Shown here one piece after another: positions 20,376 through 33,533 of a DNA stretch of 64,000 nucleotides. Under the pieces are notes generated by a model. It was given only the letters and a program-made list of their open reading frames with translations, did no database searches and was not told the DNA's origin. This DNA comes from Polynucleobacter sp. (lineage in GTDB: Bacteria > Pseudomonadota > Gammaproteobacteria > Burkholderiales > Burkholderiaceae). Where the stretch lies: positions 248,001 to 312,000 of the forward strand of contig NZ_JAUXZY010000005.1 of NCBI RefSeq assembly GCF_030693775.1, given 5' to 3'. The position numbers and the translations under genes are program-made. Numbering within the stretch: the first letter of the stretch is position 1; each line of letters opens with the position of its first letter.

Positions 20376-20894
20376 ATGAATCTAAAGCCAAAAACCCCTT
20401 ATTCTGCCAAGCCCAAGATAGCCCGAGAGTGGATAGACTGCTTGCGTGGGCCAGAAGGAATCAGTGGTATTTTGGCGCGTACTGAAGATTTGGCCAAACT
20501 GAAGGCTTGCCTGCAGCAATGCCTAAAAACCCTGGAATTAGCTCACTTTGGCTCTAAGGTAGAGCCGGTTTGGGTCTCTGGCAAGCCTACCGAGCTGTTG
20601 CTGATGGTGCCCAATGCCACCATTGCCGCTCGCTTACAGCAGTCTTTACCTAGCTTAATCAACGAGTTAGTGAAAAATGGTCAGAATTGCTCGGCTATAA
20701 AAGTGAGCCTAAAGCCGGCCCTTCCTCAGTCGGAGTGGGTTATTCAGCCACGAGCCCCAGCCAGGGAAAAGCCCAAAGGGCTTAATCCGGTCGCTCGTTC
20801 AGCGTGGCTTGATTTGCTGAATAAATTGGAGCCGGAGTCGGACCTCAGCAAGGCAGTCCAGCGCCTGCTGCAATCGAAAACGGGTGCGCCTTAA
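20376..20894 (+). CDS. DUF721/DciA-like protein
   Basis: 172-aa protein divergent from secA and convergent with lpx[36 protein letters not shown] pattern. Confidence 0.6.
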   Translation: MNLKPKTPYSAKPKIAREWIDCLRGPEGISGILARTEDLAKLKACLQQCLKTLELAHFGSKVEPVWVSGKPTELLLMVPNATIAARLQQSLPSLINELVKNGQNCSAIKVSLKPALPQSEWVIQPRAPAREKPKGLNPVARSAWLDLLNKLEPESDLSKAVQRLLQSKTGAP

Positions 20895-21805
20895 AAAAAG
20901 AGGGGCTGATTTTCTACGGTGTAGGCTGCTGGCGCTTTATTGAGCGGAAACGACTCAATTGCAAAAGCGCTGGGATCTTCAAATAATTTGCGCAATAAGG
21001 CGTTATTCAGTGCATGGCCTGATTTTTTTGCAACATACGATCCCACAATCGGATGTCCTGCTAAATACAAATCACCAATGGCATCGAGGATCTTGTGGCG
21101 CACAAACTCATCCTCGTAACGTAATTCTTCATTATTGAGAATGCGGTGCTCATCTAAAACAATCGCATTATCTAAACTACCGCCGCGCGCAAGACCAATT
21201 TCGCGCAAGGCCTCAACCTCGTGCGCAAAACCAAATGTACGTGCACGACCGATTTCGCTGCGGTATGCATGCTCTGCAAAGTCGACCACAAAATGCTGGC
21301 CTGTTTTATCCACAGCCGGATGCTTAAAGTCTATCGTGAAATCCAGCTTGAATCCGAAAAAAGGATCGAGGCGAGCTAACTTATCGCCATCCCGCACTTC
21401 CACGGATTTCTTAATCACCATGAACTGACGGGGCGCATCTTGCTCCGCTATGCCGGCAGACTCCAGCAAAAAAAGGAAGGATGCAGCGCTGCCATCCATG
21501 ATTGGAATCTCTTCGCAATCCACTTCAATTAATACATTATCTAACCCTAGCCCGGCACAAGCAGACAGCAAGTGTTCGACTGTAGACACACGCACACCGT
21601 CTTTTTGTAAAACCGATGCCAAGCGCGTATCGCCAACCAGCATGGCATCTGCCGCAATCACGACCGGCTCAGGTAAATCAATACGGACAAACTGAATTCC
21701 CGAATTCACGGGCGCAGGCTTAATTGATAGGCTTGCTTTACGACCCGAGTGCAAGCCAATGCCAACCGTTTTGATGGGATTGGCAATGGTGCGTTGCTTG
21801 AGCAT
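20891..21805 (-). CDS. lpxC: UDP-3-O-acyl-N-acetylglucosamine deacetylase
   Basis: [54 protein letters not shown]. Confidence 0.96.
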   Translation of the reverse strand: MLKQRTIANPIKTVGIGLHSGRKASLSIKPAPVNSGIQFVRIDLPEPVVIAADAMLVGDTRLASVLQKDGVRVSTVEHLLSACAGLGLDNVLIEVDCEEIPIMDGSAASFLFLLESAGIAEQDAPRQFMVIKKSVEVRDGDKLARLDPFFGFKLDFTIDFKHPAVDKTGQHFVVDFAEHAYRSEIGRARTFGFAHEVEALREIGLARGGSLDNAIVLDEHRILNNEELRYEDEFVRHKILDAIGDLYLAGHPIVGSYVAKKSGHALNNALLRKLFEDPSAFAIESFPLNKAPAAYTVENQPLFF

Positions 21806-21850
21806 GGTCGCGTTCGTAAATTCGGGGGATCGATGAAACGAGTAATTGAA

Positions 21851-22351
21851 TTACAGCTGTTTTAATACCGAGGCAGCATCGCTCACCTCAAACTTACCCG
21901 GGGCTTCGAGGGATAGTGATTTCACTACGCCGTTCTCTACCACCATGGCGTAACGCTGGGAACGAATTCCGAGTCCACGCTTGGTTAAGTCAAATTCCAT
22001 ACCCAATTTGCTGGTGAACTCAGCGCTACCGTCACCGAGCATACGTACTTTTTTACCTACATTCAGATCGCGACCCCATGCACCCATGACAAATGGGTCA
22101 TTCACGGACACACACCAAATTTCGTCAACGCCTTTTGCTTTAATGGCATCAAACTGGGCAACATAACCTGGCACGTGTTGTGCGGAGCAGGTTGGCGTAA
22201 AGGCGCCAGGCAAAGCAAAAATCACAATTTTTTTACCAGCAACTAACTTCTCCACTTCAAACGCATTAGGGCCAATAGAGCAGCCTTCGGTTTCTTCATT
22301 CAGAAACTCATACAGGGTGGCGTTCGGTAGTTTTTGTCCAACTGCAATCAT
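21851..22351 (-). CDS. Peroxiredoxin (Prx5/AhpC-TSA-like)
   Basis: VIFALPGAFTPTCSAQHVPGYV; CVSVNDPFVMGAWG. Confidence 0.93.
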   Translation of the reverse strand: MIAVGQKLPNATLYEFLNEETEGCSIGPNAFEVEKLVAGKKIVIFALPGAFTPTCSAQHVPGYVAQFDAIKAKGVDEIWCVSVNDPFVMGAWGRDLNVGKKVRMLGDGSAEFTSKLGMEFDLTKRGLGIRSQRYAMVVENGVVKSLSLEAPGKFEVSDAASVLKQL

Positions 22352-22464
22352 AAAATCTCCAATTCAATAGTTATAAATGGGTGAGCCAACGCAAGCGCAG
22401 GATTCGTCGTCCGGAGGGGCGCTGCGCTGGCATCTCTCATAACACTATTGTATTGAGCAATTCA

Positions 22465-23808
22465 TTAGTCAGCCTGTTTCCGCAGAAAAGCCGGAATTTC
22501 ATAGAAATCCGCCCCTTTATCCAGCATGGTTTTGGCCTGTGGCGAGCTATCTGCACCCAAGGTTGGCGCACTGCTCGGCTCTGAACGGGACCGAAATACC
22601 CGTGGCAAATCATATTGGCTATAGTCGACCCCGGCCGGCTGGGCTGGAGCAGCGCCAAATGCATTGCCACTAGCTGAAGCCATCCCTGCGCCAGAACCCA
22701 CTGCCGAAATAGTGGAATCCATACCTGCCATGCTCATTGCAGCCGATGGGCTAGATGGAGCAAAGCTATTTAAGTCAGCCATCGTAGGCATTGCATCGTG
22801 TGTACCCGTTGCTTTACGCCAAATGACTTCGGGCTGGCTTTTTTGCATGGCTTGGGGGTGATTAAGGCCTGTCGCTACCACCGTAACGCGCAAGGCATCG
22901 CCCAAACTATCGTCGTACACCGTACCAAAAATGACCGTGGCATCATCCGCGGCATAACCACGAATGGCTGCCATGACTTCACGTGTTTCCGATAACTTGA
23001 GGGAACGGCTAGCAGTAATGTTGACCAAAACACCACGCGCACCCGATAGATCAACACCTTCCAACAGGGGCGATGCTACTGCTGCCTCTGCGGCCAAACG
23101 AGCGCGGTCCATTCCAGAAACAGTAGCAGTTCCCATCATGGCTTTGCCCTGCTCGCCCATCACCGTCTTCACATCTTCAAAGTCGACGTTAATCAAGCCT
23201 TGGACATTGATGATTTCAGCAATGCCTGAAACGGCATTATGTAAAACATCATCAGCGCAGGCAAATGCTTTATCAAACTCGGCATCTTCACCCATGACTT
23301 CGAATAACTTCTCATTGAGAACAACGATGAGCGAATCGACATACGCCTCTAATTCATGCGCTCCATCTTCTGCCACCTTTAAGCGCTTAACGCCCTCAAA
23401 ATCAAATGGCTTACTAATGACACCAACTGTCAAAATTCCCATTTCCTTGGCGACTTGAGCTACGATGGGCGCAGCGCCCGTACCGGTTCCGCCGCCCATA
23501 CCAGCGGTAATGAACACCATATGAGCGCCCTGCAATGAATCCGCAATCCGAGCGCGGGCCTCTTGTGCAGAAGCTGCGCCAATTTCTGGTTTTGCACCTG
23601 CGCCAAGACCGCTTGAGCCTAATTGCAAGTTAATCGATGCCGCGGAGCGCTGCAATGCACCCGCATCCGTGTTCATGCAAATAAATTCCACTCCGTCCAC
23701 ACCGCGACGAATCATATGCTGGACAGCATTGCCACCAGCGCCCCCGACTCCAACCACTTTAATAATGGTCTTGCCGGCTAAATCTTGATCTACCATTTCG
23801 AATTCCAT
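22465..23808 (-). CDS. ftsZ: Cell division protein FtsZ
   Basis: GVGGAGGNAVQHMI, GGGTGTGAAPIVA; C-terminal EIPAFLRKQAD. Confidence 0.98.
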   Translation of the reverse strand: MEFEMVDQDLAGKTIIKVVGVGGAGGNAVQHMIRRGVDGVEFICMNTDAGALQRSAASINLQLGSSGLGAGAKPEIGAASAQEARARIADSLQGAHMVFITAGMGGGTGTGAAPIVAQVAKEMGILTVGVISKPFDFEGVKRLKVAEDGAHELEAYVDSLIVVLNEKLFEVMGEDAEFDKAFACADDVLHNAVSGIAEIINVQGLINVDFEDVKTVMGEQGKAMMGTATVSGMDRARLAAEAAVASPLLEGVDLSGARGVLVNITASRSLKLSETREVMAAIRGYAADDATVIFGTVYDDSLGDALRVTVVATGLNHPQAMQKSQPEVIWRKATGTHDAMPTMADLNSFAPSSPSAAMSMAGMDSTISAVGSGAGMASASGNAFGAAPAQPAGVDYSQYDLPRVFRSRSEPSSAPTLGADSSPQAKTMLDKGADFYEIPAFLRKQAD

Positions 23809-23854
23809 AAACCCTCCTGAGTTACTTAGTTACATTGACGACGACGAAAAAAAC

Positions 23855-25087
23855 TTAAAAATTACCCGCGAACCATTCCTTCATTCGCGAAAAAACACCT
23901 TGAAAAGAGCCGGATTGCGATACGCGACGACCCCGCATCAGCTGCGCCTGACCTTCCATTAAGAGTCCAATGCCCGTTGAAAAGCGTGGACTGCGTAATA
24001 CCTCATGAAGATGGCCGCGGTACTCTGGGGTTCCAATTCGTGCAGGCCTCAAAAAAACCTGCTCTGCTAACTCGACCATGCCAGGCATCAAGGAGGTGCC
24101 GCCCGTCAGAACAATGCCTGACGAAACCATGCCCTCATACCCCGAGTCACGCACAACCCCCAATACCAAAGTAAATAATTCTTCGACGCGTGGCTCAATC
24201 ACCGCAGCGAGAGCCTGCTTTGAGATCGGCCGTGGTTCGCGATCACCCACACCAGGCACATCGATCATGGCAGTGGAATCCGCCATATCTTGGCGGGCAA
24301 TTCCATAATGAATTTTGAGGTCTTCGGCCTCTACCGTCGGAGTGCGTAATGCCATTGCAATGTCATTGGTAATTTGATCGCCTGCAATCGGAATTACCGC
24401 GGTATGGCGAATCGATCCTTGGCTGTAGATTGCAATGTCCGTTGTACCGCCACCAATGTCGACTAACACCACACCAAGCTCTTTCTCATCATCCGTAAGG
24501 ACTGCAAGACTAGATGCAAGGGGTTGCAGAATGAGATCGTTCACCTCTAAACCACAGCGTCGAACACACTTCACAATATTTTGGGCCGCACTCACAGCGC
24601 CGGTAACAATATGAACCTTCACTTCCAAACGCAGTCCACTCATGCCAATTGGCTCGCGCACATCTTCTTGCCCATCGATGATGAATTCCTGAATCAGGAT
24701 ATGCAGAATTTGTTGGTCCGTCGGAATGTTGATGGCCTTTGCTGTCTCCAGTACACGCTCTACATCGGTGGAGCCCACCTCTTTGTCCCGGATGGCAACC
24801 ATGCCACTCGAGTTAAAACTAAAAATATGATTGCCTGCAATGCCAGTAAAGACCTGAACAATGCGACGATCCGCCATGACCTCGGCTTCCTCGAGCGCTT
24901 TTTGAATCGATTGCACTGTGGCCTCAATGTTGACCACAACGCCCTTCTTCAAACCCTTGGACGCGGTTTGGCCAACGCCAACCACATTAAATTGCCCATC
25001 CGCATCAAGCTCAGCAACCAAAGCAACTACTTTTGATGTGCCAATATCAAGACCGACCAAAAGGTCTCGGTTATCCTTACTCATCAA
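23855..25087 (-). CDS. ftsA: Cell division protein FtsA
   Basis: LLVGLDIGTSKVVALVAE, VLVDIGGGTTDIAIY, GIVLTGGTSLMPGM. Confidence 0.97.
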   Translation of the reverse strand: MMSKDNRDLLVGLDIGTSKVVALVAELDADGQFNVVGVGQTASKGLKKGVVVNIEATVQSIQKALEEAEVMADRRIVQVFTGIAGNHIFSFNSSGMVAIRDKEVGSTDVERVLETAKAINIPTDQQILHILIQEFIIDGQEDVREPIGMSGLRLEVKVHIVTGAVSAAQNIVKCVRRCGLEVNDLILQPLASSLAVLTDDEKELGVVLVDIGGGTTDIAIYSQGSIRHTAVIPIAGDQITNDIAMALRTPTVEAEDLKIHYGIARQDMADSTAMIDVPGVGDREPRPISKQALAAVIEPRVEELFTLVLGVVRDSGYEGMVSSGIVLTGGTSLMPGMVELAEQVFLRPARIGTPEYRGHLHEVLRSPRFSTGIGLLMEGQAQLMRGRRVSQSGSFQGVFSRMKEWFAGNF

Positions 25088-25105
25088 ATTTCCTCATGAT
25101 TAAAT

Positions 25106-25963
25106 TCACCGTTGTACCCCACTCTTTTTTGTATCGAGCTCGGGCTTTTTGTTAGCCGCACTAGCAAGGTGTATTGCAAATCCATTGCCGTACCGTAAAT
25201 CAATTGCATCAACACGGCCCGTCAGGCGCTCTTGTGCCTTTGGCCAGTATTCAATGAGGCGAGCAACACGCTCTTCGGTTAAGGCTTTGCCTTGGGCCTC
25301 CTCATCGCGGCCAAATTCCACACGGATGCCATTGGATAGCTTCACGCTCCAGGAATACCGATCCGATAAAGTAACGCCAACAACGTCGACATTCCAAGGC
25401 GCAAACCAACGGGTCGCTTTTTGATAGAGTTGCATGACTTCTTTGCTCGAGTCATTCGGCCCCGATACTTCAATTAAATGGGAAGGGTCGTCGACCTGCG
25501 AAAGGCTGCCGCTAAATACTTCGCCAAAACCATTCATGAACTTTTGCTCGCTGCGGTTACCCCATATGGCAAATGGCTTTTGCTCTTCGATACTCACGGC
25601 GATGCCATTCGGCCATACGCGCCGCACACTAGCGTGGCGAACCCATGGCAGATCTTCAAACGATTCTTTGATGTTTTCGAGGCGTACTGTAAAAAAGTTA
25701 CCTTGGACTTGTTCCAGTACTTGATTTTTTACTTGGGATAAATTGACGTGTTTGACAACTTGTCCTGGTAAGGGCTCAACTTGCATTTGGCGTAAGGCAA
25801 AAACAGGTCGCTGGCTTAGCCACATTAATCCTGCAACTGTTGCCAGCAGAAAAAAGAGACGCATTAACCAACGACTCACTTCGGTCATTCGCGCAGGATT
25901 ATTCAGCAAAGGTGTTGACATACCTAGGAGAAAATGGAATGAGCGCTTCGCTAAATTACTCAT
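25106..25963 (-). CDS. ftsQ: Cell division protein FtsQ
   Basis: POTRA region [43 protein letters not shown]; between ddlB and ftsA. Confidence 0.93.
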   Translation of the reverse strand: MSNLAKRSFHFLLGMSTPLLNNPARMTEVSRWLMRLFFLLATVAGLMWLSQRPVFALRQMQVEPLPGQVVKHVNLSQVKNQVLEQVQGNFFTVRLENIKESFEDLPWVRHASVRRVWPNGIAVSIEEQKPFAIWGNRSEQKFMNGFGEVFSGSLSQVDDPSHLIEVSGPNDSSKEVMQLYQKATRWFAPWNVDVVGVTLSDRYSWSVKLSNGIRVEFGRDEEAQGKALTEERVARLIEYWPKAQERLTGRVDAIDLRYGNGFAIHLASAANKKPELDTKKSGVQR

Positions 25964-26952
25964 TGCCTTACATCCATTGTTTGGCTTAATAACCACAACA
26001 CTAAATCGGCGTAACTCACGCCTGCTGCTTTTGCTGCCATCGGCACTAGGGAATGGGATGTCATGCCAGGGGATGTATTCATCTCCAATAAATACGGTGT
26101 GCCATCGCGGCTATCCAACATCACGTCCGCACGACCCCAGCTACGGCAACCCAATGCACGATAAGCAGCCAGCGCTAGGGCTTGAACCTTTTGGTTAACC
26201 GCCTCATCCAAGCCAGTAGGGCAACAGTATTGCGTATCGTTTGAGAAGTACTTATTGTGGAAATCGTAATTGGCATCTGGTGGAACAATCCGAATGACTG
26301 GCAGCGCTTCGGCGCTTTCCCCCTCACCCACCAATGGGCAAGTCAGTTCATCACCAATAATGCAAGTCTCTGCAATGACTTTGGTATCCAAAGCGGCTGC
26401 TTTTGCATAGGCGCTCGGAAGCTCATCTACGGTTTTGACTTTGGTTAAACCCAATGATGAGCCTTCATGGGCTGGCTTGACGATCAATGGTAAGCCCAGG
26501 AGCTTTGCTACTGCAGTCCAATTGCTTTGAGGCGTTAGCTCTTCGAATTCAGGTGTTGATAAACCATTACTGAGCCAGATTTGCTTGGTTGCAATTTTGT
26601 CGATGGATAGCGCGGAAGCAAGGACACCACTGCCGGTATACGGAATTTCCAGCAACTCAAGCAAGCCCTGAATCGTGCCATCCTCGCCATACCGGCCATG
26701 CAGGGCAATAAAGACCCGATCAAACCGTTCCTTCGAAATCTCAGTAGGGCTGCGCGTACCGGGATCAAAGGCGTGCGCATCAACCCCTTTTTCCAGTAAA
26801 GCGCTTAAAACACCATTGCCCGACAAGAGGGAAATTTCCCGCTCGCCTGATTTGCCACCGAGCAATACTCCGACCTTACCCAAATCACTCGGCTTAAGCT
26901 TAGCAAGATCAGTCTTGACTCGCTCTCCCCAGGGCATCGTGCGATTAAGCAT
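25960..26952 (-). CDS. ddlB: D-alanine--D-alanine ligase
   Basis: [50 protein letters not shown]. Confidence 0.95.
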   Translation of the reverse strand: MLNRTMPWGERVKTDLAKLKPSDLGKVGVLLGGKSGEREISLLSGNGVLSALLEKGVDAHAFDPGTRSPTEISKERFDRVFIALHGRYGEDGTIQGLLELLEIPYTGSGVLASALSIDKIATKQIWLSNGLSTPEFEELTPQSNWTAVAKLLGLPLIVKPAHEGSSLGLTKVKTVDELPSAYAKAAALDTKVIAETCIIGDELTCPLVGEGESAEALPVIRIVPPDANYDFHNKYFSNDTQYCCPTGLDEAVNQKVQALALAAYRALGCRSWGRADVMLDSRDGTPYLLEMNTSPGMTSHSLVPMAAKAAGVSYADLVLWLLSQTMDVRQ

Positions 26953-28384
26953 GCTGCGCTCCCGATAGAATAGCGGGCAACGTGGATATGGATCCGGCGC
27001 CCATCGTAATAACCACATCACCATCACGCAGCATGGTCGTAATCGCTGCAGGCATATCCGCTACTTTGGCTATGTAAATAGAGTCGGCATTCTGTAGCAA
27101 TGCTGACTTGGCTTCAGCGTCATTACTGCAGGTTGCTTTAAAGAGACTCTCCCCATCAGCACCTTTGATGCGGGGCTCTCCGGCGGGATAGACATCCGTC
27201 AACACCAAGGCATCGAAGCCGCGCAACACATCCACAAAGTCACCAAAACAATCGCGTGTTCGGGTATAGCGGTGGGGCTGAAATGCCAAAACCAGTCGGC
27301 GACCCGGATAAGCCCCACGTGCTGCCGCCAAAGTGGCTGCCATTTCAACGGGGTGGTGTCCATAATCATCGATTAAGGTAAAACTTCCACCCTTTGCCAA
27401 TGCAATATCGCCGTAGCGTTGGAAACGCCTACCGACGCCGCCAAACTCCGATAAAGCTTTGACAATAGCTTCATCGCGTATACCCAATTCAGTCGCTATA
27501 CCAATCGCAGCAAGCGCATTGCGCACGTTATGCAATCCCGGAAGGTTCAACTCGATTTGCAAGGGTCCGGGCTTAGCGCCATGACGCCGAATCGTACGGC
27601 GCTCCACCGTAAAGCGCATCCGCGTTCCGTCGGCCTGAATGTGGTGCGCGCGGATGTCGGCATCATCAGCAGTGCCGTATTTCAGAATAGGTTGCGATAC
27701 AAATGGGATTAGATCCCGCACGTTGGCATCGTCTGCACACACAATCGCAATGCCATAAAAAGGCATGCGCTGCGTAAATTGCACAAACGCTTGCTTGAGG
27801 CGCGCCATATCATGCTGATAGGTATCCATGTGATCGGCATCAATGTTGGTGATGACTTCCATCGCCGGAAATAACTGCAAGAATGAGGCATCCGATTCAT
27901 CTGCCTCGACCACAATAAAATCGCCCTGCCCCAAGCGTGCATTGGCATTGGCTGAATTGAGTTTTCCGCCAATTACAAATGTGGGATCAAGCCCGCCCTC
28001 AGCGAGCACCGAAGCAACTAAACTGGTCGTTGTGGTTTTTCCATGCGTTCCTGCAATCGCAATGCCTTGCTTTAAGCGCATCAGTTCACCCAGCATTACT
28101 GCCCGCTGAATAATCGGAATTTTTGCAGCGCGTGCAGCAATCACTTCAGGATTGTTGCCAGCGACTGCTGTTGAAATCACCACGGCCTCAGCAGTACCAA
28201 CATGACTCGCCTTGTGGCCAATCTGAATATCGGCACCTAGCCCACGCAAGCGTTTCGTTGTCGCGCTTTCAGCCAAATCGGAACCCGAAACTTGGTATCC
28301 CAAATTGAGCAGTACTTCGGCAATGCCGCTCATGCCCGCGCCGCCAATACCGACAAAATGAATCTGCTGAACAATATGCTTCAT
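26945..28384 (-). CDS. murC: UDP-N-acetylmuramate--L-alanine ligase
   Basis: [38 protein letters not shown]. Confidence 0.97.
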   Translation of the reverse strand: MKHIVQQIHFVGIGGAGMSGIAEVLLNLGYQVSGSDLAESATTKRLRGLGADIQIGHKASHVGTAEAVVISTAVAGNNPEVIAARAAKIPIIQRAVMLGELMRLKQGIAIAGTHGKTTTTSLVASVLAEGGLDPTFVIGGKLNSANANARLGQGDFIVVEADESDASFLQLFPAMEVITNIDADHMDTYQHDMARLKQAFVQFTQRMPFYGIAIVCADDANVRDLIPFVSQPILKYGTADDADIRAHHIQADGTRMRFTVERRTIRRHGAKPGPLQIELNLPGLHNVRNALAAIGIATELGIRDEAIVKALSEFGGVGRRFQRYGDIALAKGGSFTLIDDYGHHPVEMAATLAAARGAYPGRRLVLAFQPHRYTRTRDCFGDFVDVLRGFDALVLTDVYPAGEPRIKGADGESLFKATCSNDAEAKSALLQNADSIYIAKVADMPAAITTMLRDGDVVITMGAGSISTLPAILSGAQHA

Positions 28385-29454
28385 TTATTTGCTCCTGCAG
28401 ACTCGGCGCATATGGCTGCCACGCGCTCGGTTGCCTGCATCTTTGCTAGAGTGCGAGCACGCTCTGCCATTGCCATTAGTTCAGGGCGCCGTAAAGTTTG
28501 TAACCAAGCAGCCAGTGCGCTTGGATTAAGCTCAGTTTGTGGCCACAACTTAGCGGCATCTGATCTTGATAAAAACGCTGCATTGGCTGTTTGGTGATCA
28601 TCAATGGCAAATGGAAATGGCACGAAGCAAGCGGCAACGCCGCAGGCAGCAATCTCCGATACGGTCATTGCACCCGAACGGCATATGATGAGATCGGCTG
28701 CAGCATACGCCTCTGCCATGTCGCCAATAAAGGCGCGAACATCTGCAGTAACCCCGTAATCAGCATAGCGCTGCTTGAGTTCAGCGACGTGTTTTTCACC
28801 CGCCTGATGCAGCACCTGAGGCCTTTCCTCAGCAGGCATCAGGGCTAACGCAGCGGGAATCGTTTCATTTAGGGCGGCGGCACCCAAACTACCACCAACA
28901 ACCAATAATGTCAGGCGGCCAGTACGCGCGCCGTAACGCTCAACAGGGGATGCGATTGATTCAAACTCACTGCGAATCGGATTACCAACCCACTCGCCTT
29001 CGGGCAACGTATTCGGAAATCCCGTCAGGGTTTTAGTCGAAATCCTGGAGAGATAGCGATTGGCGCTGCCAGCAACTGAGTTTGCCTCATGCAAAACCAG
29101 TGGTCGCTTCAGCAAGGCGCTCATTAATCCACCAGGAAAAGTAATGTAGCCGCCCATGCCCAGTACGACACTGGGCTTGAGCCTACGAATAATCTGCCAG
29201 CTTTGCAAACATGCTCTTGCTAGATTAAAAGGCAGCATTAACTTAGTCAGCAAACCCTTACCGCGCAGGCCGCCAAAATTGACTGCCTCAAACGGAAACC
29301 CGCGACTCGGCACCAAGCGGTATTCCATGCCAGAAGCATTGCCTAACCATGCCACCTGCCAGCCACGCGCACGCAAAAGCTCAGCCACTGCTAATCCGGG
29401 GAAGATATGCCCGCCAGTACCGCCGGCCATGACTAAGATGGAAGGCTGATTCAT
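28381..29454 (-). CDS. murG: UDP-GlcNAc lipid I transferase
   Basis: [41 protein letters not shown]. Confidence 0.96.
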   Translation of the reverse strand: MNQPSILVMAGGTGGHIFPGLAVAELLRARGWQVAWLGNASGMEYRLVPSRGFPFEAVNFGGLRGKGLLTKLMLPFNLARACLQSWQIIRRLKPSVVLGMGGYITFPGGLMSALLKRPLVLHEANSVAGSANRYLSRISTKTLTGFPNTLPEGEWVGNPIRSEFESIASPVERYGARTGRLTLLVVGGSLGAAALNETIPAALALMPAEERPQVLHQAGEKHVAELKQRYADYGVTADVRAFIGDMAEAYAAADLIICRSGAMTVSEIAACGVAACFVPFPFAIDDHQTANAAFLSRSDAAKLWPQTELNPSALAAWLQTLRRPELMAMAERARTLAKMQATERVAAICAESAGANK

Positions 29455-30686
29455 AACTTGCCTCCCCGCATTAAGACGCGGTTTTCGTAATCAATCTTGA
29501 GCAATACGCCAATAGCAACGGCATTCATCAAAATTCCAGAGCCGCCATAACTAATTAATGGCAGGGTTAAGCCTTTTGTCGGTAATAGGCCTAAATTCAC
29601 CGCCATATTGATAAAGGCTTGCCATCCAATCCAAATACCAATCCCCTTTGCTACCAAACCAGCAAAGCTACGATCTAATTGCAGTGATGTTCGGCCAATC
29701 AGAAAAGCACGGCGCACAATCCAGTAAAACAAAAAGATAATGACGAGTACTCCGGCAAAGCCAAGCTCCTCACCAATTACCGCCAAGATGAAATCGGTAT
29801 GCGCTTCGGGTAAGTAATGCAATTTTTCGACACTGCCACCAAGGCCAGTACCAAACCACTCGCCGCGTCCAAACGCCATCAGCGAATGGGTTAGTTGATA
29901 GCCTTTATTCGCCGCATGATCTGCTGCCCAAGGATCTAGGAATGCAAAAATGCGTTCGCGACGAAATGGTGAGAGAGCGATGATGATGGCGGCGCTGGTA
30001 ATTCCAGCAACCACCAAGCCACCAAATAACTTCACATTAATTCCGCCCAAGAAAAGAATACCAAAGGCAATTAAAGCAATCACTACGAAAGCGCCCATAT
30101 CCGGCTGCCATAGCAGCAATGCGCCAATGATCATGACAGCAACACCCATTGGTACCAAACCCTTCACGAACGAGTGGAGATACTCTTGGCGCTGAACGGT
30201 ATAGCTCGCAGCAAAAATGACAACGGCAAACTTCATCAGCTCCGATGGCTGGAAATTCATAAACCCAAAGGAGATCCAGCGGCGCGCTCCGTTCACGCCT
30301 TTACCGATTCCAGGGATCAGGACTGCAATCAACAATAGGATGGTAATTCCGAATAGAATCGGCGCAAGCTTGTCCCACATCTTTACTGGAATCCGAAACA
30401 CACACAAGCCAACTACCGTGGCAATCGTGAGTGAAATCAAATGCCGAATCAGAAAGTGATTGCTACTGTAGTTTTTATACTTCGGACCGTCGGCTAAGGT
30501 AATCGATGCGGAGTACACCATCACCAAACCAATGAGCGCCAATGAAACGACTGCCCATACCAGCAACTGGTCATATTCCATCATGCGCGAGCGCGTTTGC
30601 TCTACTCCTGTAACGGCATCACGTAAGCCAGTTCGAAAGCCAGTGATACCGCCGCGGGAGTAATTCCAAAAGCGATTAAGGTTCAT
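29451..30686 (-). CDS. ftsW: Peptidoglycan glycosyltransferase FtsW
   Basis: SEDS family: [51 protein letters not shown]. Confidence 0.96.
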   Translation of the reverse strand: MNLNRFWNYSRGGITGFRTGLRDAVTGVEQTRSRMMEYDQLLVWAVVSLALIGLVMVYSASITLADGPKYKNYSSNHFLIRHLISLTIATVVGLCVFRIPVKMWDKLAPILFGITILLLIAVLIPGIGKGVNGARRWISFGFMNFQPSELMKFAVVIFAASYTVQRQEYLHSFVKGLVPMGVAVMIIGALLLWQPDMGAFVVIALIAFGILFLGGINVKLFGGLVVAGITSAAIIIALSPFRRERIFAFLDPWAADHAANKGYQLTHSLMAFGRGEWFGTGLGGSVEKLHYLPEAHTDFILAVIGEELGFAGVLVIIFLFYWIVRRAFLIGRTSLQLDRSFAGLVAKGIGIWIGWQAFINMAVNLGLLPTKGLTLPLISYGGSGILMNAVAIGVLLKIDYENRVLMRGGKL

Positions 30687-32353
30687 GCGCTTACCCCAGA
30701 CGAACAATCTGCCTCAAGACTAGAGTCGGAAAACTGCATTCCCAGCTCTTCCACCTCAGATACAAATACAGCAGCACGGTGGACGTAATCCTTGAACTGA
30801 TCAAAGCTGGCGCATGCTGGAGAAAGGAGAACCACATCTCCTGAAGTTGCGCGCTCTGAAGCAGTCTTCACTGCGACCGCAATCGTTTCGCAGTGCTCTA
30901 CTACAACGCCGGTTGCTTGCAGCGCATCTTGAATAAGCGGCGCATCCTTACCAATCAATAGAACGCCTTTTGCAAAACGCTGCACTGGATCAAAGAGGGG
31001 CGAAAAATCTTGGCCTTTGCCATCGCCGCCCGCAATTAACCAAATCTTTTTAGAACCGGTTGCGTCGCCAAGGCCATTCAGAGCCGCAACGGTAGCACCT
31101 ACATTGGTTCCTTTACTGTCATCAACGTACTCGACATCCCGAATGACAGCAACGCTTTGTACGCGATGCGGTTCACCGCGGTACTCGCGCAAACCATGCA
31201 GTAATTTATTGAGCGGCAAGCCAACTGCGCGTGCTAATGCCAAGGCAGCCAGGGCATTGAGAGCATTGTGTTTGCCGCGGATACGTAGCGCATCTGCCGG
31301 AATTAAGCGCTTTAAGCGTAGTGGCTCAGCTTCTTCTGCCATCGCTTTGCGTCGCCGCTTGGGCTTTTCTAACTCAGCATTCTCATCCACCTCAGCCCAA
31401 ACTAACCAATCAATTCCTCCAGCCTGAGGATCGCGCTCAATACCAAATGACCCTGGCTCATCCGGCCGATTTGAGCCGAAGTGAATGATCTGCCGATCTT
31501 CTAATTGACTGCTTAGCAAGCGATTTAATTCAACTTCATCCCGGTTCACAATACAAATGCTGCTGGGTCCAAAAATAGCGGCTTTAGCAGTGGCATAGGC
31601 CTGCATATCGCCATGCCAATCCAAGTGATCCTGACTTAAATTGAGAACCGTTGCTGCGCTGGGATTGAGGCTATAGGTAAAGTGCAATTGAAAACTCGAT
31701 AACTCGAGCACCCATAACTCCGGCAGATCATGCAATCCATCGGCGCTATCCAGGCAAGCCATTAGCTTATCCAGTGCTGCGGGGCTAATATTGCCAGCCA
31801 CTGCCGCTGTTTTACCGGCACGCTCACACAACTGGCCCACTAGTGCCGTTGTGGTTGTTTTGCCATTCGTGCCAGTAATGGCGATGATTTTAGGTTGGTA
31901 AGTCCAACCCTCATGGTCCACTACCTCGGCAACCGATTCCCGCTCCAGCGCGGCAATACCGCGGGCAAAGAACTCGATCTCACTCCACACCGGAATACCT
32001 TTTTCCTGTGCTGCTGCCAAAATCGATTGTGCTGGCTCCGCAATTGGCGATAGCCCTGGTGATATGCCAATCACATCAATGTGATCCAACATACTGGCGT
32101 CCCAGCTACCAAAATGCATGTCGGTTAGACCAGCAAGCTCCAGTTCGCTTAGTTGTGCCCGTTGTTTTTCATTGAGGGCGCTTCGCTCGCGCGTATCAAC
32201 CAAGCGAGTATGCGCACCATGACGCAAGCACCATTTCGCCATTGCGATTCCAGACTCACCCAGCCCCAGAATTAAAAAGCGTGTTGGCTCAACTGAGAGT
32301 GCTTGCGCTCTACTCAGCTCAGGACAAATAAATGGATCTTTTACATTGCGCAT
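30683..32353 (-). CDS. murD: UDP-N-acetylmuramoylalanine--D-glutamate ligase
   Basis: LILGLGESGIAMAKW, GTNGKTTTTALVGQL, DDSKGTNVGATVAALNG, GGDGKGQDF. Confidence 0.96.
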   Translation of the reverse strand: MRNVKDPFICPELSRAQALSVEPTRFLILGLGESGIAMAKWCLRHGAHTRLVDTRERSALNEKQRAQLSELELAGLTDMHFGSWDASMLDHIDVIGISPGLSPIAEPAQSILAAAQEKGIPVWSEIEFFARGIAALERESVAEVVDHEGWTYQPKIIAITGTNGKTTTTALVGQLCERAGKTAAVAGNISPAALDKLMACLDSADGLHDLPELWVLELSSFQLHFTYSLNPSAATVLNLSQDHLDWHGDMQAYATAKAAIFGPSSICIVNRDEVELNRLLSSQLEDRQIIHFGSNRPDEPGSFGIERDPQAGGIDWLVWAEVDENAELEKPKRRRKAMAEEAEPLRLKRLIPADALRIRGKHNALNALAALALARAVGLPLNKLLHGLREYRGEPHRVQSVAVIRDVEYVDDSKGTNVGATVAALNGLGDATGSKKIWLIAGGDGKGQDFSPLFDPVQRFAKGVLLIGKDAPLIQDALQATGVVVEHCETIAVAVKTASERATSGDVVLLSPACASFDQFKDYVHRAAVFVSEVEELGMQFSDSSLEADCSSGVSA

Positions 32354-32363
32354 CGTCTACTGA

Positions 32364-33533
32364 TTACCGTAATTTCAAGCTAGATAAACCAACCAGCACC
32401 AATAAGATAGTGATGATCCAAAAACGAACAACGACTTGGGTTTCGCGCCAACCACCCAGTTCAAAATGGTGGTGCAGTGGTGCCATCCGAAAAATGCGGC
32501 GTCCTTCGCCATAGCGTTTTTTGGTGTATTTGAACCAAATCACCTGCATCATCACGGAAACCGTTTCGGCAACAAAAATACCGCCCATCACAAACAAAAC
32601 AATCTCTTGGCGCACAATCACCGCAATGGTTCCAAGGGCGCCGCCTAGAGCTAAAGCGCCAACATCGCCCATAAAGACCTGTGCAGGATGGGTGTTGTAC
32701 CAAAGGAAGGCGAGGCCCGCGCCGCCCATGGCGCCGCAGAAAATCATCAACTCACCTGCCCCAGGAATAAATGGAAACAGTAAATACTTCGCGTAGATTG
32801 CGTTACCCATTACATAGGCAAACGCGCCCAGTGCAGCCCCGACCAAAATCACGGGCATGATGACCAGACCATCAAGGCCATCCGTTAAATTGACTGCGTT
32901 ACTGCTGCCAACAATTACCAAGTAACTCAAAATGATGAAGCCCATCACTCCCAGTGGATAGCTAACTTCTTTCACAAAGGGAAGATAGAGGTTTGATTTG
33001 GCTGGTAGGTCCAATGAAAAACCGCTCTGCACCCAGTCAATGAATAACTGCAGCACTTTTAAGTTGTTAACCTCAGATACAGAGAATGCCAAATAAATTG
33101 CAGCAAATAATCCAATTACGGTTTGCCAGAAAAACTTTTCGCGCGACGCCATTCCCTTTGGGTCTTTGCGAGCAACTTTGCGGTAATCGTCAACCCAGCC
33201 GATCAAGCCAAAGCCAAATGTAACCAGCATCACAATCCAGATGAATCGATTGGTCAGGTCAGCCCATAAAACACATGAGGTAAATATGCCAATCAGAATG
33301 AGCACACCGCCCATGGTTGGCGTTCCTGATTTGACTAAATGCGTTTGTGGTCCATCAGTACGAACTGCCTGACCCATTTTTAACTCAGTCAATCTCCGAA
33401 TAACCCAGGGCCCCGAAATCAAACCAATCAACAATGCCGTCAATGTCGCCATCACGGCGCGGAAGGTAATGTAATTAAATACTCGGAAAAAACTGTAATC
33501 GTCTTGTAACCACTGCGCCAAGATTAAGAGCAT
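32364..33533 (-). CDS. mraY: Phospho-N-acetylmuramoyl-pentapeptide transferase
   Basis: [52 protein letters not shown]. Confidence 0.97.
   Translation of the reverse strand: MLLILAQWLQDDYSFFRVFNYITFRAVMATLTALLIGLISGPWVIRRLTELKMGQAVRTDGPQTHLVKSGTPTMGGVLILIGIFTSCVLWADLTNRFIWIVMLVTFGFGLIGWVDDYRKVARKDPKGMASREKFFWQTVIGLFAAIYLAFSVSEVNNLKVLQLFIDWVQSGFSLDLPAKSNLYLPFVKEVSYPLGVMGFIILSYLVIVGSSNAVNLTDGLDGLVIMPVILVGAALGAFAYVMGNAIYAKYLLFPFIPGAGELMIFCGAMGGAGLAFLWYNTHPAQVFMGDVGALALGGALGTIAVIVRQEIVLFVMGGIFVAETVSVMMQVIWFKYTKKRYGEGRRIFRMAPLHHHFELGGWRETQVVVRFWIITILLVLVGLSSLKLR

Noticed and set aside
31300-31420. Basic insertion in MurD (EKPKRRRKAMAEEAEPLRLKRL) as a novel domain
   Set aside because: I recall similar linker insertions in betaproteobacterial MurD proteins; catalytic motifs are intact on both sides, so it is likely lineage-typical.
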